Positions 10,850-21,022 of a DNA stretch of 64,000 nt are shown here, one piece after another. The stretch is taken from positions 43,693-107,692 of the forward strand of contig SZWC01009429.1 in the NCBI GenBank assembly GCA_023375785.1, read 5' to 3'. Both the position numbers and the translations under genes were made by a program. The notes beneath the pieces were generated by a model that worked only from the letters and a program-made list of their open reading frames with translations, ran no database searches and was not told the DNA's origin. The DNA is from Penium margaritaceum. Taxonomy: Eukaryota > Streptophyta > Zygnematophyceae > Desmidiales > Peniaceae. The stretch's first letter is position 1, and each line of letters opens with the position of its first letter.

Positions 10850-12480
10850 ACGAGATGAGCTGATTGTGGACCACTCCACTGTGACAATACAATCCTACCT
10901 CCCCAAGTATTAAGTGCATGTAGCTTGCAAAGCTCCATGGTGGTGCAGTCCAAGGGCCCTCGCTGCCACTGCTTCCCGGAGGATCTCGAGTCTTTCCTCT
11001 TGCTGCGGCCATGGCGTTACTCACTTGTGTAGAGATGGAAGATGTCTACTGCATGTGAGCCGCCTGGATTCTGTGTGTGATCCTGCTCTAGTCAAGGGGC
11101 TGTTGATTCTCTGAGTAGTGGTGGAAACCCTTGCAGTTTTGTAAGTGGACAAAGCATCCATTGCCACTGCTTGCTAGAGCTACCCATTGCCGCGTCCCTG
11201 TCTTCCGCTTCTTTCCCTGGGTGGTCACTGGAACGCCCTGAACATGGCCAATTAGAAGAGAGTGAGAGGAGGAGGAAGTGGCAGAGGTAGAGCTGGGGAT
11301 GAATGGTGTGGAGAGTTACGGATGTGTTGCAATCATCGGTGCTAAAACATGGCTTGACTAATGCACTTGGGCTGAAGTCTGAAGGTACTAGCATTGGGCC
11401 CGAGGAGGGAGCTGAAGAGAATATGAATTCTTGGAAAGAGCAACACATTCAAAGCCTGAGAGAAGGTTTTCTTGCGCCAGATGCAACATGATGGTGTCAA
11501 GGGTCCCAGGTGTGTGTAGATGCACATGCTATGGTGCCAGTAGTCAGCTGCAAGCTCTACCGCTCCTTGACAAAGAGGGTGGAACCCGGTAAGGTGGGCC
11601 ACCCTTGTCACATGCATCTCCAGAGTGAACAGGATTAGTGCCATCTCCAAACCTTGGCAAGGATCTACCCCGGTCCCATGCCCTGCTATGCCCAAGAAGG
11701 GATTTCAACCCACAACTCCCTCTTGTAGCACAAAGAAGATTGTAGGTAACACATTGCTCTTACTATTTTCTAGACCTGGCAAGATTCAGATGTCTAAATC
11801 CGGATGTGGTAGTAGGGCCAAACTCCCTCCAAATATCCCAATACCATAAAAGAACCTCCAAGCTCACCTCACTCTGGTAATGTTGGGGAGTTTCAAAGTC
11901 CTTTGGCCACCACTCCGTGGGGAGGGAAACCTCAGGCTCCGGGGAAGACGCACATGGTATGGGGAGTCCAACGTCACGAGAGACACATCCAAAGGAGAGC
12001 CCTGTCATCCGCTTCCAGGAGTGTTGACACACCGGCTCCACTGATGTGCCAGCACGTGATCCCAGCCTCAACTGTCAAAGCTGCTCCTCAAGCACACAGA
12101 TCCCACATGCACCTGGATTTACAAATGTTTCCTCCTCACCTTGAGATTCCTCCTCAGAGGAAGATGCCATGTGCCCGGCTCAGTATGGGTTAACATGCAA
12201 AATGCATCGAAATGGATAGCCACAAGTTTTTTTTGGGTTGAAATGCTACAAAAAATGGTCTGAGCGAAAAAATTGGCTAAGGCACTGATGATATCAGCAG
12301 CCACTTTCCTGACATCAGCAAGGTTATGTTTACATCAGGAGCTTTAGGACTCCTGCAACAGCTCCCCTGAATGCTGCCTCTTGTCCATTTCCTCCATTTT
12401 TTTCTCTACATCCGCATAGATTTTGCACGGTGCTGATGAGGGGATGGGATCATTATCCCCTCTCAAAGCAGCCATGACTG
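10850..12480. other. Unassigned stretch, no recognisable gene
   Basis: Short open frames on both strands have no family features that I recognise. By position it could belong to the Gag side of the minus-strand Copia-B element, but I see no Gag motif or zinc knuckle. Confidence 0.5.
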
Positions 12481-12489
12481 TTGCTCCTG

Positions 12490-12792
12490 ATGGATGCTGC
12501 CGCTGCTACCGTGGCTACGCAGAACCACAATTGTGAAGTTGCATAGCTGTGTAGCTGATGTGGGAGCCGCAACTCACGTGGTTGCTCCGCGAATCAGCTC
12601 AGTGAAGTTGTGCAGCTCCTTCATGTTTTCCATTAGTGCTATACTTCTACAGCTGCTGTTTCTCCTGATATACTGTTGCTGCTGCCTTTATGTTACCACT
12701 GATGCCTCTCACCACTCCACTACTGCGCTGTTGCTGCTGCCGCACTGCCGCTGCTCCACTGTTGTGCTGCAACACTGCTGCTCCTGAGCTGC

Positions 12793-12845
<53 letters not shown>

Positions 12846-13060
12846 GCTGCACTGCTATTGCTGCCATGTTCTTGGTGCCATGCTACCACACTGCTACCTG
12901 TGTTATTGCGTCTATTTTCTACTACTGCCACCACTTCCATCCTACTACTGACACCGGTTCTGCCATGCTGCTGCCGCATTGTAGCAGCTGCTACAACAGC
13001 CATGCTCTCACGTTGGTACTACTGCTGCAGTTTCAGCTGTTACAATAACTCACTCTGATG
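12490..13060. repeat. Low-complexity CTG-rich region with a (CTG)17 tract
   Basis: An uninterrupted run of 17 CTG units occupies 12794-12844. Degenerate CTG/GCT/TGC triplets extend on both sides. Frames through it give runs of Leu, Cys or Ala (plus strand) and Gln or Ala (minus strand), so the open frames here are composition effects. Confidence 0.9.
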
Positions 13061-13662
13061 TTGTCATCGCTGCCACTGATACCTGGCAGTGGTTTGGTGT
13101 GGTGACGTCGTTCTTGCTGATGTTGCAACAATATCTCAGCTACCTATCTCCTACAGTGGGTCACGATGTCATGGTAGGGCCTTCCAAGATTGCAGCTGCA
13201 AGGTGAATATGACTATTGCTACAATCTTTGCATCTTTGCTATGCAGCTCTGCAAGGAATACATTGTTTCCATGATACCATGAGAAACGTCCTAGAAGCTT
13301 CCTGACTTTGTTTTTACTGACGTGGCAAAGATGTGCAGTCAGTTGACACACTAGCACTTAAAGCAAGTGCAAGAAAAGCAAGGTTTTGGGCAGGGGAGAC
13401 ATGCAAATTCTCATAAGCTTCAAAAGCTTCAGCTCCTAGAGAGATATGGCAGATGCAAATCACACAGGATAGATAGCTGCCGTAGAGCACGGCAGGTGAC
13501 ACACATGGCAAGGTCAGTTTGCCCACACCCCGGCCCAAAGCCTACTAGTGTTTTGGCAGTATTTCAGTGCACATGCATCCAAATGCAGAACCATCTGAAC
13601 CTACAGATGCAACGTCATAATTCAGATGCAATTATTGTACACATGCTCAGGTCAGGCATTGA
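13061..13662. other. Unassigned stretch left of Gypsy-1
   Basis: A plus-strand frame at 13367-13789 runs into the Gypsy-1 LTR and so cannot be a single ancestral gene. I see no domain. Before Gypsy-1 inserted, this sequence was contiguous with 34402 onward. Confidence 0.5.
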
Positions 13663-13667
13663 CCTGT
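13663..13667. repeat. Target-site duplication of Gypsy-1, left copy (CCTGT)
   Basis: CCTGT directly abuts the LTR edge TGATGCCCCC and is repeated at 34397-34401 beyond the other LTR. A 5-bp duplication is normal for Ty3/gypsy. Confidence 0.9.
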
Positions 13668-14835
13668 TGATGCCCCCAATTTTTCCGCGTCACAGGATTA
13701 TTCCGCGCTTGTCTTGCTCCGTGCTTGCCCTGTTCCGCGCTACGACTGTTCCGCAATATCCGCGGATTCCGAACTTCCAATGCAGATAGCTTGCACTGAG
13801 ATCCCTTCGTGAATGCTCCCTGAGGCACTATCCCTGATCAACTCTACTATGTACAGGTCTGACCTACGTGTGAGGACCTCACACGGCCCACTTCTTGCCT
13901 CATGTGAGCTCACCACCTTGTGGCTTCCAGCTCTCCTCCGCAGAACCCCGTTCCGCGGCCGTGGGCAAGCAAGGGCACCGCCGGCAGTTCACTTCAGTCT
14001 GAGCTTGGTCCTTCACACACTCAGTCCCGCTGACCGCGGGCAAGACACTCAAGGGCAGTGGAAGGCAGAGGAGCAGAACACTGAGAGCATAGATGAGGGC
14101 AGGTAAAATGTCTTTGATAATCAGGAGCAGAGTACATGAAGTGCAAAGTTCTGATCCAAGACTGGAGTCAGCTTGAGACAGTCAGTCAGTCACAGCTCTT
14201 TGCTACCGCTATCTGCGCCTTTCATCTATTCAGGACTCCGCAAGATGCGTCTACGCGCTGTGGGTCTCGTCCCTGACGTGTCCTCCCACTTCCTCCTACT
14301 TGGACTCCACGCGGTGCATCTACGCACCGCGGGTCTCGTCCTCCAGCACACAGGGACATCTTCCTTCTTCCTTCATCTACTGAGTTCTTCTTCTACATCC
14401 GTGATTTGTCCATGCGGATTTTGTGTTCTTCCTTGAATCTTTGTCTTCCGCGGTACGCTTCCAGGTGCTTTTCCTTGATTGGTGTCGCGCCCCCGGTGCT
14501 GATTGGCTGTTGCTTCCTTACTTGCTCTGCCCATCCGCCGTCGTGCGTCTTCTGCTTGATTAGCTTTGTGCTTGCGCTACCTCCTGCGGTTCGACACCCG
14601 TTCCGTGCCAAGCGCTTGAGATAGCCGTAGAGAAGTTGCCACAGATGACAATGTCAACCTGCGGCTACTTTCCGCCAATTAGTCCGCCTTCACCGCCACT
14701 GGATTCCGCGCTACCCCATGCTCGACCGCGCTTACCGTGGGAGTCAGCGTTCACTGCGCAAAATCCAGTCTGCCATTTCCCTATGCTTCTGCGGATTGGC
14801 CCCTGTGCGGACCAGCGGCAGAAACCTGCCTGAAA
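13668..14835 (-). repeat. 3' LTR of Gypsy-1
   Basis: It is collinear with 33152-34396. Shared blocks include ATTCCGCGCTTGTCTTGCTC, GGACTCCGCANGATGCGTCT and GATTGGTGTCGCG. On the minus strand it starts next to the purine tract at 14836-14865 and ends GGGGGCATCA. It is about 77 bases shorter than the other LTR because of several small deletions. Confidence 0.9.
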
Positions 14836-14865
14836 CTGATGCCCCCAACCCCCCCTTTTCACAAG
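14836..14865 (-). other. Polypurine tract of Gypsy-1
   Basis: On the minus strand this reads GTGAAAAGGGGGGGTTGGGG, directly before the 3' LTR. It lies only 19-48 bases after the stop of the PHD-like array, so that reading frame is the last gene of the element. Confidence 0.75.
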
Positions 14866-14883
14866 ACTCTATCCTAGATTCTC

Positions 14884-15978
14884 TCAGTGCAGTAGGCGTC
14901 TGAATTTCTCGCGAGGTCCGGAGCGATTCTGGATCTGGCATGGTCGGCAGTATGTTTCCACATCCCCTCCCTCTCGCTGATACTTCTCCGTGCATTTGCT
15001 GTGGACGAAGAGTCTGCACCCTTCACACCGTGCCCCGATCATATGTGCTTCCTCACCCATGGGTTGTTTACACGAGGAGCAGTGTGGCGCTCGCTCGTAT
15101 CTCCTGCAGGTCGAACACCAGTAGATCACCATTCCTTCCTCACTCCGCCCTACCTCCGCGGCACACCTCTCATGGGCAAACTGCCCGCTGTGCTCGCATT
15201 GGTACATTGTCCCGGTCAGTTGGCCCATGCAGCCATCTCCACTGCAGAGGCGGCGTAGGTTGGGGGACTTCCACTTGCTCTTCCGCGGCTTGGATTGGCA
15301 GCAATGGCAGGTCCAGATACCCTCTTTCCCTTGTCCTCCACACTGCATGTGACACATCTTCCTGCACATTCCGCATGCTTTGCCGAACCCCTCCAGGTCT
15401 GCCTTGCATCCTCCGCAGAGTGGTGCCATGGTGACCTCATCGAATACGAGCGCACCGTCCTCTTCCATGAGTGCTTTGCCCACACAACCGTAGCAGTGTC
15501 TTGCCCAGGGTGAGTTGCTTGTGACCAAACAGGCTTGGTGGGCGATCGTGCCGCAGTTGGTCCAGCGGTCGCCCTCTAGCATGGCTTTGATGCAGGTGGG
15601 GCACTTCGCGGTGGGCGGCACTTCCTCCGACGGACCTTGCTCTTCTTCGTCCTCCGAGTCCACCTCCTCTCCTTCTTCGTTCACCCGGGGCGGTTTCCGG
15701 ACTCCGCACTGCATCTCCATGTCTCAGCTACATTTCCTACATACCTTCGGTCCGCTCCGTCCTCCCTTCTCATCCCGCGGCCGTTCCAGGCATCTTTCAC
15801 ATATTTTGCGGAGGTAGACTTTGCAGTCTGTCACCTTCACACCCGAGTTGTGCCCGCATTGGGCACACGTCTTATTCTCCCTTTCTTTCCGGGCCGGGTC
15901 CACGTCCGCCAGCCGATCCTCCTCCTACGACCGTTTCATAGTGGCCCCAGAGGCCGTGCGCGGGCCTTGCCGCGCTCC
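14884..15978 (-). pseudogene. Gypsy-1 C-terminal PHD-like zinc-finger array
   Basis: One frame runs from 15978 to a stop at 14884, with in-frame stops only at 15925-15927 and 15724-15726. The last 278 codons contain four Cys/His modules. Numbering from Met at 15720: finger 1 C40-C43-C56-H61-C64-C76-C79 (third Cys replaced by Trp); finger 2 C102-C105-C116-C119-H124-C127-W136-C138-C141; finger 3 C159-C164-C175-H183-C186-W201-C202-C205; finger 4 C214-C217-C232-C235-H240-C243-C258-C261. Fingers 2 and 4 fit the PHD pattern Cys4-His-Cys3, and finger 2 keeps the Trp two residues before Cys7. An acidic stretch precedes them. PHD fingers usually bind histone tails, so a targeting role like that of a chromodomain is possible but inferred. 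Confidence 0.7.
15974..15978. repeat. Target-site duplication of Copia-A3, left copy (GCTCC)
   Basis: GCTCC precedes the LTR start TGTTGGAGAG and recurs at 20462-20466 after the LTR end CCAACA. Confidence 0.9.
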
Positions 15979-16767
15979 TGTTGGAGAGATGCTCCTCACC
16001 ATGGCAGGAGTGACTCCAAAAATGAACACCAAAAAGGCAAGCCAATGTGGCTTAGTGGTTAATCGTGTCCACCTCTTGAGGCAGGGGCCCGAGTTCAATT
16101 CCCACAAAATCAGTTTCTGCCCTGCCTAAAGGGAGGTGGAGAATAGATGCCAGGAAGCTAGCTCAAACTCTAGAATTTGTCCATGAGTTTCTAGAAGGCC
16201 AGGTGAGGTTCCAGGAAAGTGGCACACCCTTTAGAAGGGGTGACTTGTCCTACAAGGCATCTAGAGGTGTCTAGGTCTTCTGGATACCTTCCCTCCTACT
16301 AGAAGCAAGCTGAAGAATCTTAAAGCTTAGATCAGTGGCTATAAAATGCCACCGCTTGTGAGCCTTGAAAAATTGTTTATTCTCGGTCAATACAGGCCAA
16401 AACTATTGCCTCACTCTCTGACCAGTTTTCTGCCATCCTTGGAACCAGTTGCCTCCATAGTTNTGACTTGTCCTACAAGGCATCTAGAGGTGTCTAGGTC
16501 TTCTGGATACCTTCCCTCCTACTAGAAGCAAGCTGAAGAATCTTAAAGCTTAGATCAGTGGCTATAAAATGCCACCGCTTGTGAGCCTTGAAAAATTGTT
16601 TATTCTCGGTCAATACAGGCCAAAACTATTGCCTCACTCTCTGACCAGTTTTCTGCCATCCTTGGAACCAGTTGCCTCCATAGTTTGAGTCTCTCCAAAA
16701 ACACTTGGTGGTGTGAACCAGCCACTGCTAGGGACCCTCTAGGGTGCACACTCACCCTCAGGCCAAC
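15979..16767 (+). repeat. 5' LTR of Copia-A3 (contains an assembly duplication)
   Basis: It starts TGTTGGAGAG and ends near AGGCCAAC. The segment 16464-16685 repeats 16241-16462 across an N, so the true LTR is about 566 bases. Compared with the 3' LTR it lacks about 130 bases around the TTAGATCAGTGG block. Confidence 0.85.
16463..16463. other. Assembly join (N) with repeated flank
   Basis: Bases 16464-16685 repeat 16241-16462 within the 5' LTR of Copia-A3. Confidence 0.9.
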
Positions 16768-16770
16768 GAA

Positions 16771-16785
16771 GGGTCATGGGCCCAC
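16771..16785 (+). other. Primer-binding site of Copia-A3, half-tRNA type
   Basis: GGGTCATGGGCCCAC lies a few bases after the LTR and differs by one base from GGGTTATGGGCCCAC. It is complementary to the anticodon stem-loop of plant initiator Met-tRNA. Confidence 0.7.
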
Positions 16786-16835
16786 GCCTCTAAGGGTTCC
16801 AAGCCAGCTTGAGTTCACGCTTCCAATAGCAAGAC

Positions 16836-18026
16836 ATGGCGACCAGCGAGCAAGAGAGAAGCCGTACTATCCTTAACTTTGATGGGACAGGCTTTGCCTT
16901 GTGGAGGTGGCAGTTTGAGGTCTTCCTTGACGACAAGGGACTGCTTGAGCTCGTAAAGGGTGATGAGACTGCTCCGTCGGAGACTGCAACAGCTGAGGTG
17001 AAGGAGGCATACAAGAAGTGCAACAAAAAGGCGTTGGCGCTTCTTGTGTTTGCATTATGTCCGCCACAACTTGGGCACATCCAAGAATGCACCATGGCCA
17101 CAGAAGCATGGTCAAACCTCTACTCCATCTACCAGTCAAGCTTCCTTGCCAATCATCTCGTCATCTTCAAGCAGCTCTTCACCCTCTGAGCCAACAAAGG
17201 TGACAACATCATGGAGATCATGCAGCAGATTGAGTCGCTCGCAGCGGAGTGCGTGGCCACAGGTTGGGAGGTTGACTCTCAGTTGCATGCGATGATCCTC
17301 CTTCTGGCCTTGCCAGACAATTGGAGTCCCATGATCACAGTCCTTGGTGGCTGGCCTTCCGACGAGCTGAAGTACCCGAAGGTTGCTGAGTACGTGCGCA
17401 ACGAGTGGATGCAACATGGCGGTCGAGAGAGTGCAGCCGCATCAAGTTCTGCGTATACAGTTCATCCTCATTGTGGAGGCTGAGGCGACAAGTGGAAGGG
17501 TGCCAAACAGGGCACCAAGAAGGGTGACAAGAAGGGGGAGTGCTTAAACTGCGGCAAGGAGGGCCACTGTGCGTGCAACTGCCCCAAGAAGAAGCCATAC
17601 CGGTCGCAGCGGGGCGGAAAGAAAGACAAGCAGGCCCTTATGGCTTACAACTCCACGAAATTGAAGGATCCGGGACTTGCCGTCATTCACTCCGGATCAG
17701 GCCGCCACACGCAATGCAACAAGGTAACGTTTTTCACCTACGGTGCCTCGGAGAGACGCATGACGGTGGCCAATGGAAAAACAAAGGTGGCCGCCGATGA
17801 GGGTAACGTCCGCATTGAGTCCATTGTGGATGGCAAACCTGTCACAAGCACAATCCATGACGTGCTCCACATGCCCAACTTTGGGGCAAATCTGCTCTCC
17901 GTCAGCCGCCTTATTGACAGGGGACTTGAGGTGCTCTTCACAAAAAAGGAGGTCATCATCCGCAAGGAGGGCAAAGGCAAGGTTATTGCATGCGCCAAGA
18001 GAGAGGACGACTTGCACCTGTTATGA
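16836..18026 (+). pseudogene. Copia-A3 Gag, nucleocapsid and protease region
   Basis: One frame from ATG 16836 gives a UBN2-like Gag with LWRWQFEVFLDDKGLLELV near residue 27 and LLALPDNWSPMI near 150. Next is a canonical CCHC knuckle, CLNCGKEGHCACNC (about 17541-17582), and then the protease region. There HSGSGRHTQCN replaces the usual D-S-G, so the catalytic Asp is His. The region ends with MPNFGANLLSVSRL and LEVLFTKKE. In-frame TGA codons sit at 17187, 17481 and 18024, with no frameshift. At 17187 and 18024 the relatives have a sense codon that a C-to-T change could turn into TGA. Confidence 0.85.
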
Positions 18027-18047
18027 GCAACGATCCTCGGCAGCCGG

Positions 18048-19040
18048 GTGGAGTCCAACGCCGCCAATCTTGCAACGAAGGATGAAGGAGACCTGGACCT
18101 GTGGCACCGCCGACTTTCCCATGTTTCTCCATCGATAGTGGAAGAGATGGAAAAGAGAGAAGTGGTGCGGGGTCTTCAAATCAGTGGCCTTGATGGAACC
18201 AAGGAGACTGTGTGTGAGCCATGCGTTATTGGCAAATCAACGCGGCAGCCGTTTGTGGCAAAGGGGTCGCGTGCATCCACAAAGTTGGCAATGGTACACA
18301 CAGATGTGTGTGGACCACTTGAGGGCTCCACCAGTGGAGCTTGCTACTTCCTCACCTTCATGGACGACCACAGCCGCAAACTGTACCGCTACCTCATGAA
18401 GCGGAAGAGCGAAGTCCTTGCATATGTGCAAGAGTTTGTGGCAGATGTGGAGCGGCAGACAGAGTTGAAGGTGAAGGCGTTCCGGAGCGACAACGGCGGG
18501 AAATATGTGGGTTACCATGGGTGGGTGAAGACCAAGGGGATTGAGTGGCAGAAAACAACTCCACACTCCCCGCAGCAGAATGGCGTCGTAGAGAAAGAAA
18601 ATCGCACAATACTTAACATGGTGCAATCCATGTTGAGCGACGCCGGCCTTCAACAAGAGTATTGGGTGGAGGTGGCACGGAAAGCAGCATACATAATGAA
18701 CCTTACACCGACCAAGCCGTTGAAGGACAAGGAGAGCAAGGCGTGGAAGATGCCACAAGAGGTGTGGAGCGGGAGGAAGCCGGCAGTTTGTTACCTCCGC
18801 ACGTTTGGTTGCATTGCACATGCGGTAGTCTAGGCACGTGAAGGGCGGAGCAAGGTGGACCCACAAACCTGCCGGTTTATTTTCCTTGGGTATGAGAGTG
18901 GAAGCAAGGCGTACCGGCTCTTTGACCCAAGGAGGCAACAGATTGTGCGGAGGCATGACGTCACATTCGACGAGAAAAGCCGTTGGACAGACAAGGAGCC
19001 AGGTCTCTCCAAGAGGGGGGGAGTGGCTGGCACTCCTTGA
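18048..19040 (+). pseudogene. Copia-A3 integrase
   Basis: This is in the same frame as gag-protease. It has the pre-integrase LWHRRLSHVS with H and the CEPCVIGK pair (zinc-binding HHCC type). The core catalytic Asp lies in VHTDVCGPL (about 18297), the second Asp in FRSDNGGKY (about 18484) and the Glu in QQNGVVEKENRT (about 18590), so D, D and E are all present. The C-terminal GYESGSKAYRLFDPRRQQ follows a TAG at 18831 that replaces CAG of Copia-A2. The frame ends at 19040, where a shift is needed to match Copia-A2. Apart from the TAG the catalytic core is intact. It would join cDNA to target DNA in the nucleus. Confidence 0.85.
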
Positions 19041-19329
19041 GGGGGGGACGTTGAAAGACGTGAATGAGGGTGACGTCCTCACATCACCACCAACCGGAGA
19101 GCATTGCCTAAGGGATGGGCGAGCGGTAGACGTTATTTCGGCTAGTTTGGATGAGGAATCCGAAGCACCAGAGATGGACATGGAGGCGGAGAGTCGACCG
19201 ATGTCTCCAAGGTCTTCGAGAGAGGGGGAGCAGGCGCTTGGAGAGGATGGCGCCAAAAGGAGACAGCAACAACAAAAACCGCCTCAACAACCACGAGTAA
19301 GCTGCTGTGTGCAACGAAGGACAAAGAGG

Positions 19330-19449
19330 TACGATACCGACAAGGAAATTTTTACTGGGTTCCCACAAGTCTTCTTCAAGAAGGATGGGGCTGAGTGGGA
19401 GGGAGCAATAAGGTATGAGCTTGCCTCCCATGAGGAGAAAGGCTCTTGA
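19330..19449 (+). pseudogene. Copia-A3 RT start, truncated
   Basis: KDGAEWEGAIRYELASHEE matches the start of copia RT in Copia-A2 (39155 onward). It then stops. No palm, YVDD motif, thumb or RNase H follows before the purine tract at 19490. Confidence 0.75.
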
Positions 19450-19500
19450 GTTGCAGGTTGAACATGGACAACTGCCATGGGTGATGCGCAAGGGGGAGAT

Positions 19501-20461
19501 TGTTGGAGAGATGCTCCTCACCATGGCAGGAGTGACTCCAAAATGAACACCAAAAAGACAAGCCAAGGTGGCTTAGTGGTTAATGGTGTCCACCTCTACA
19601 GGCAAGGGCCCGGGTTCAATTCCCACAAGATCAGTTTCTGCCCTACCTCAAGGGAGGTGGAAAATAGATGCCAGGAAGCTAGCTCAAACTTTAGAATTCT
19701 TGCTTGAGTTTCTAGAAGGCCAGGTGAGGGTCCAAAAAGGTGGCACNTGATGCGCAAGGGGGAGATTGTTGGAGAGATGCTCCTCACCATGGCAGGAGTG
19801 ACTCCAAAATGAACACCAAAAAGACAAGCCAAGGTGGCTTAGTGGTTAATGGTGTCCACCTCTACAGGGCCCGGGTTCAATTCCCACAAGATCAGTTTCT
19901 GCCCTACCTCAAGGGAGGTGGAAAATAGATGCCAGGAAGCTAGCTCAAACTTTAGAATTCTTGCTTGAGTTTCTAGAAGGCCAGGTGAGGGTCCAAAAAG
20001 GTGGCACACCCTTTAGAAGGGGTGACTTGTCCTACGGGGCATTTAGAGGTGTCTAGGTCTTCTGGATACCTTCCCTCCTACTAGAAGCAAGCTGAGTAAT
20101 CTAGGAAGGGGCAGAAGCTTCTAAAGGAGGGAAGGGATGCCTTCCTAGGTGGGAAAGAGGACAGCCTACCAAGGGCCACTCTAAAAGCCATAGAATCTGC
20201 TAGGAAGCCCCAAATCTGGCATGCTTTGGTGTTCTAGAAAGCTTAGATCAGTGGCAAATTATTTTTGCTGCTTGTAAGCCTTGAAAAAGTGTTTATTCCC
20301 AGTAAATTCAGGCCAAAACTATTGCCTCACTCTCTGACCAGTTTTCTGCCATCCTTGGAACCAGTTGCCTCCACAGTTTCAGTCTCTCCAAAAACAGTTC
20401 GTGTTGTGAACCAGCTACTGCTAGGGATCCTCTAGGGTACACACTCACCCTCAGGCCAACA
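19501..20461 (+). repeat. 3' LTR of Copia-A3 (contains an assembly duplication)
   Basis: It follows the purine tract CAAGGGGGAGAT, begins TGTTGGAGAG and ends CCAACA. Bases 19748-20008 repeat 19482-19746 across an N with a 6-base difference, so the true LTR is about 700 bases. Confidence 0.85.
19747..19747. other. Assembly join (N) with repeated flank
   Basis: The ~260 bases after this N repeat 19482-19746, including the polypurine tract. One 6-base indel separates the copies, suggesting two alleles or reads not merged. Confidence 0.9.
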
Positions 20462-20466
20462 GCTCC
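20462..20466. repeat. Target-site duplication of Copia-A3, right copy (GCTCC)
   Basis: Identical to 15974-15978. Removing Copia-A3 plus one copy removes 4488 bases, a multiple of three, and keeps the Gypsy-1 Cys-rich frame in phase. Confidence 0.9.
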
Positions 20467-21013
20467 TGCATGCTCTTCTTCTTCCTCTTCTTCCTCGTCT
20501 TCTTCCTCTTCCTCCTCTGCATCCCATCGTCCGCCCGCCTGCCCTCCTCCTAAGCCTAGGCCTGCTCCGTCGTCCTTTTCATCCTTCTTCTCCTCCTCCT
20601 GCTCCTTGGCCTGTTGCACGCACCGTAAGCAGGTGCGGCTTAGCCCGATGGAGCTCTTTGTAGTCCCTGGATGTGCCGGATTGCCGCAAATGTGGCACAC
20701 AAATTTCAGGTTGGCTCAGCAGGGAGATTTTCACTGCACCACACACAAGGGCCGGTGTAGGCGGCCAGCTCGCGGGGGCTCATGGGTGCGCCCTTCCGCG
20801 GACTGGTGCCAGGTGCCTTTGGATTTTCCTCCCTGGTGGCCGTCTGTTGCTGCTCTTGCTGCTCTCGCCACTCCTGTACTGGGCCCTCGTGTCCTTCCGC
20901 TCGCCATTGCCGCTCCGCGTGCATCTCTCCCGCGGACACTTCCTGCATGTTGGAGCCCTCTTCTGGTTAGCTGCCCGTGGTTCCTGACTCCACTCCTGAT
21001 CCTGCTCCGACAC
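20467..21013 (-). pseudogene. Gypsy-1 Cys-rich region upstream of the PHD-like array
   Basis: The minus strand from 21013 down encodes paired cysteines in three frames: PTCRKCPRERC (about 20960), GPCVWCSENLPAEPT (about 20740), then CHICGNPAHPGTT and TCLRC (20700-20615). An acidic run of Glu follows to 20467, where Copia-A3 interrupts it. The frame from 20700 is in phase with the array at 15978-14884 once Copia-A3 and one target copy are removed. So this is the start of the same protein. Together with the array it would be at least 440 residues. Confidence 0.6.
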
Positions 21014-21022
21014 CTGTGCTTT

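Larger units (their letters stand above)
15979..20461 (+). mobile_element. Copia-A3: Ty1/copia element lacking RT and RNase H, nested in Gypsy-1
   Basis: LTRs begin TGTTGGAGAGATGC and end CCAACA, with target duplications GCTCC. Inside are a half-tRNA primer site, gag, nucleocapsid, protease and integrase in one frame with a few stops, then about 40 residues of the RT start. The polypurine tract and 3' LTR follow at once, so the whole RT catalytic domain and RNase H are missing. Coding sequence is close to Copia-A2, but the LTR is different. Two N joins (16463, 19747) inflate the length, and the real size is nearer 4.0 kb. Confidence 0.9.

Noticed and set aside
12647-13058. Open frames of poly-Gln, poly-Cys or poly-Ala type
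   Set aside because: Produced by the CTG tract; no other coding evidence.
14884-15720. Host PHD-finger gene captured by chance
   Set aside because: It ends 48 bases from the 3' LTR, is on the same strand as the element's other genes, and continues upstream in phase across Copia-A3 towards integrase. It is better explained as an element gene, though an old capture from a host is possible.
18237-19256. 339-codon minus-strand open frame
   Set aside because: It is the antisense shadow of the Copia-A3 integrase, whose plus-strand translation has clear catalytic motifs.
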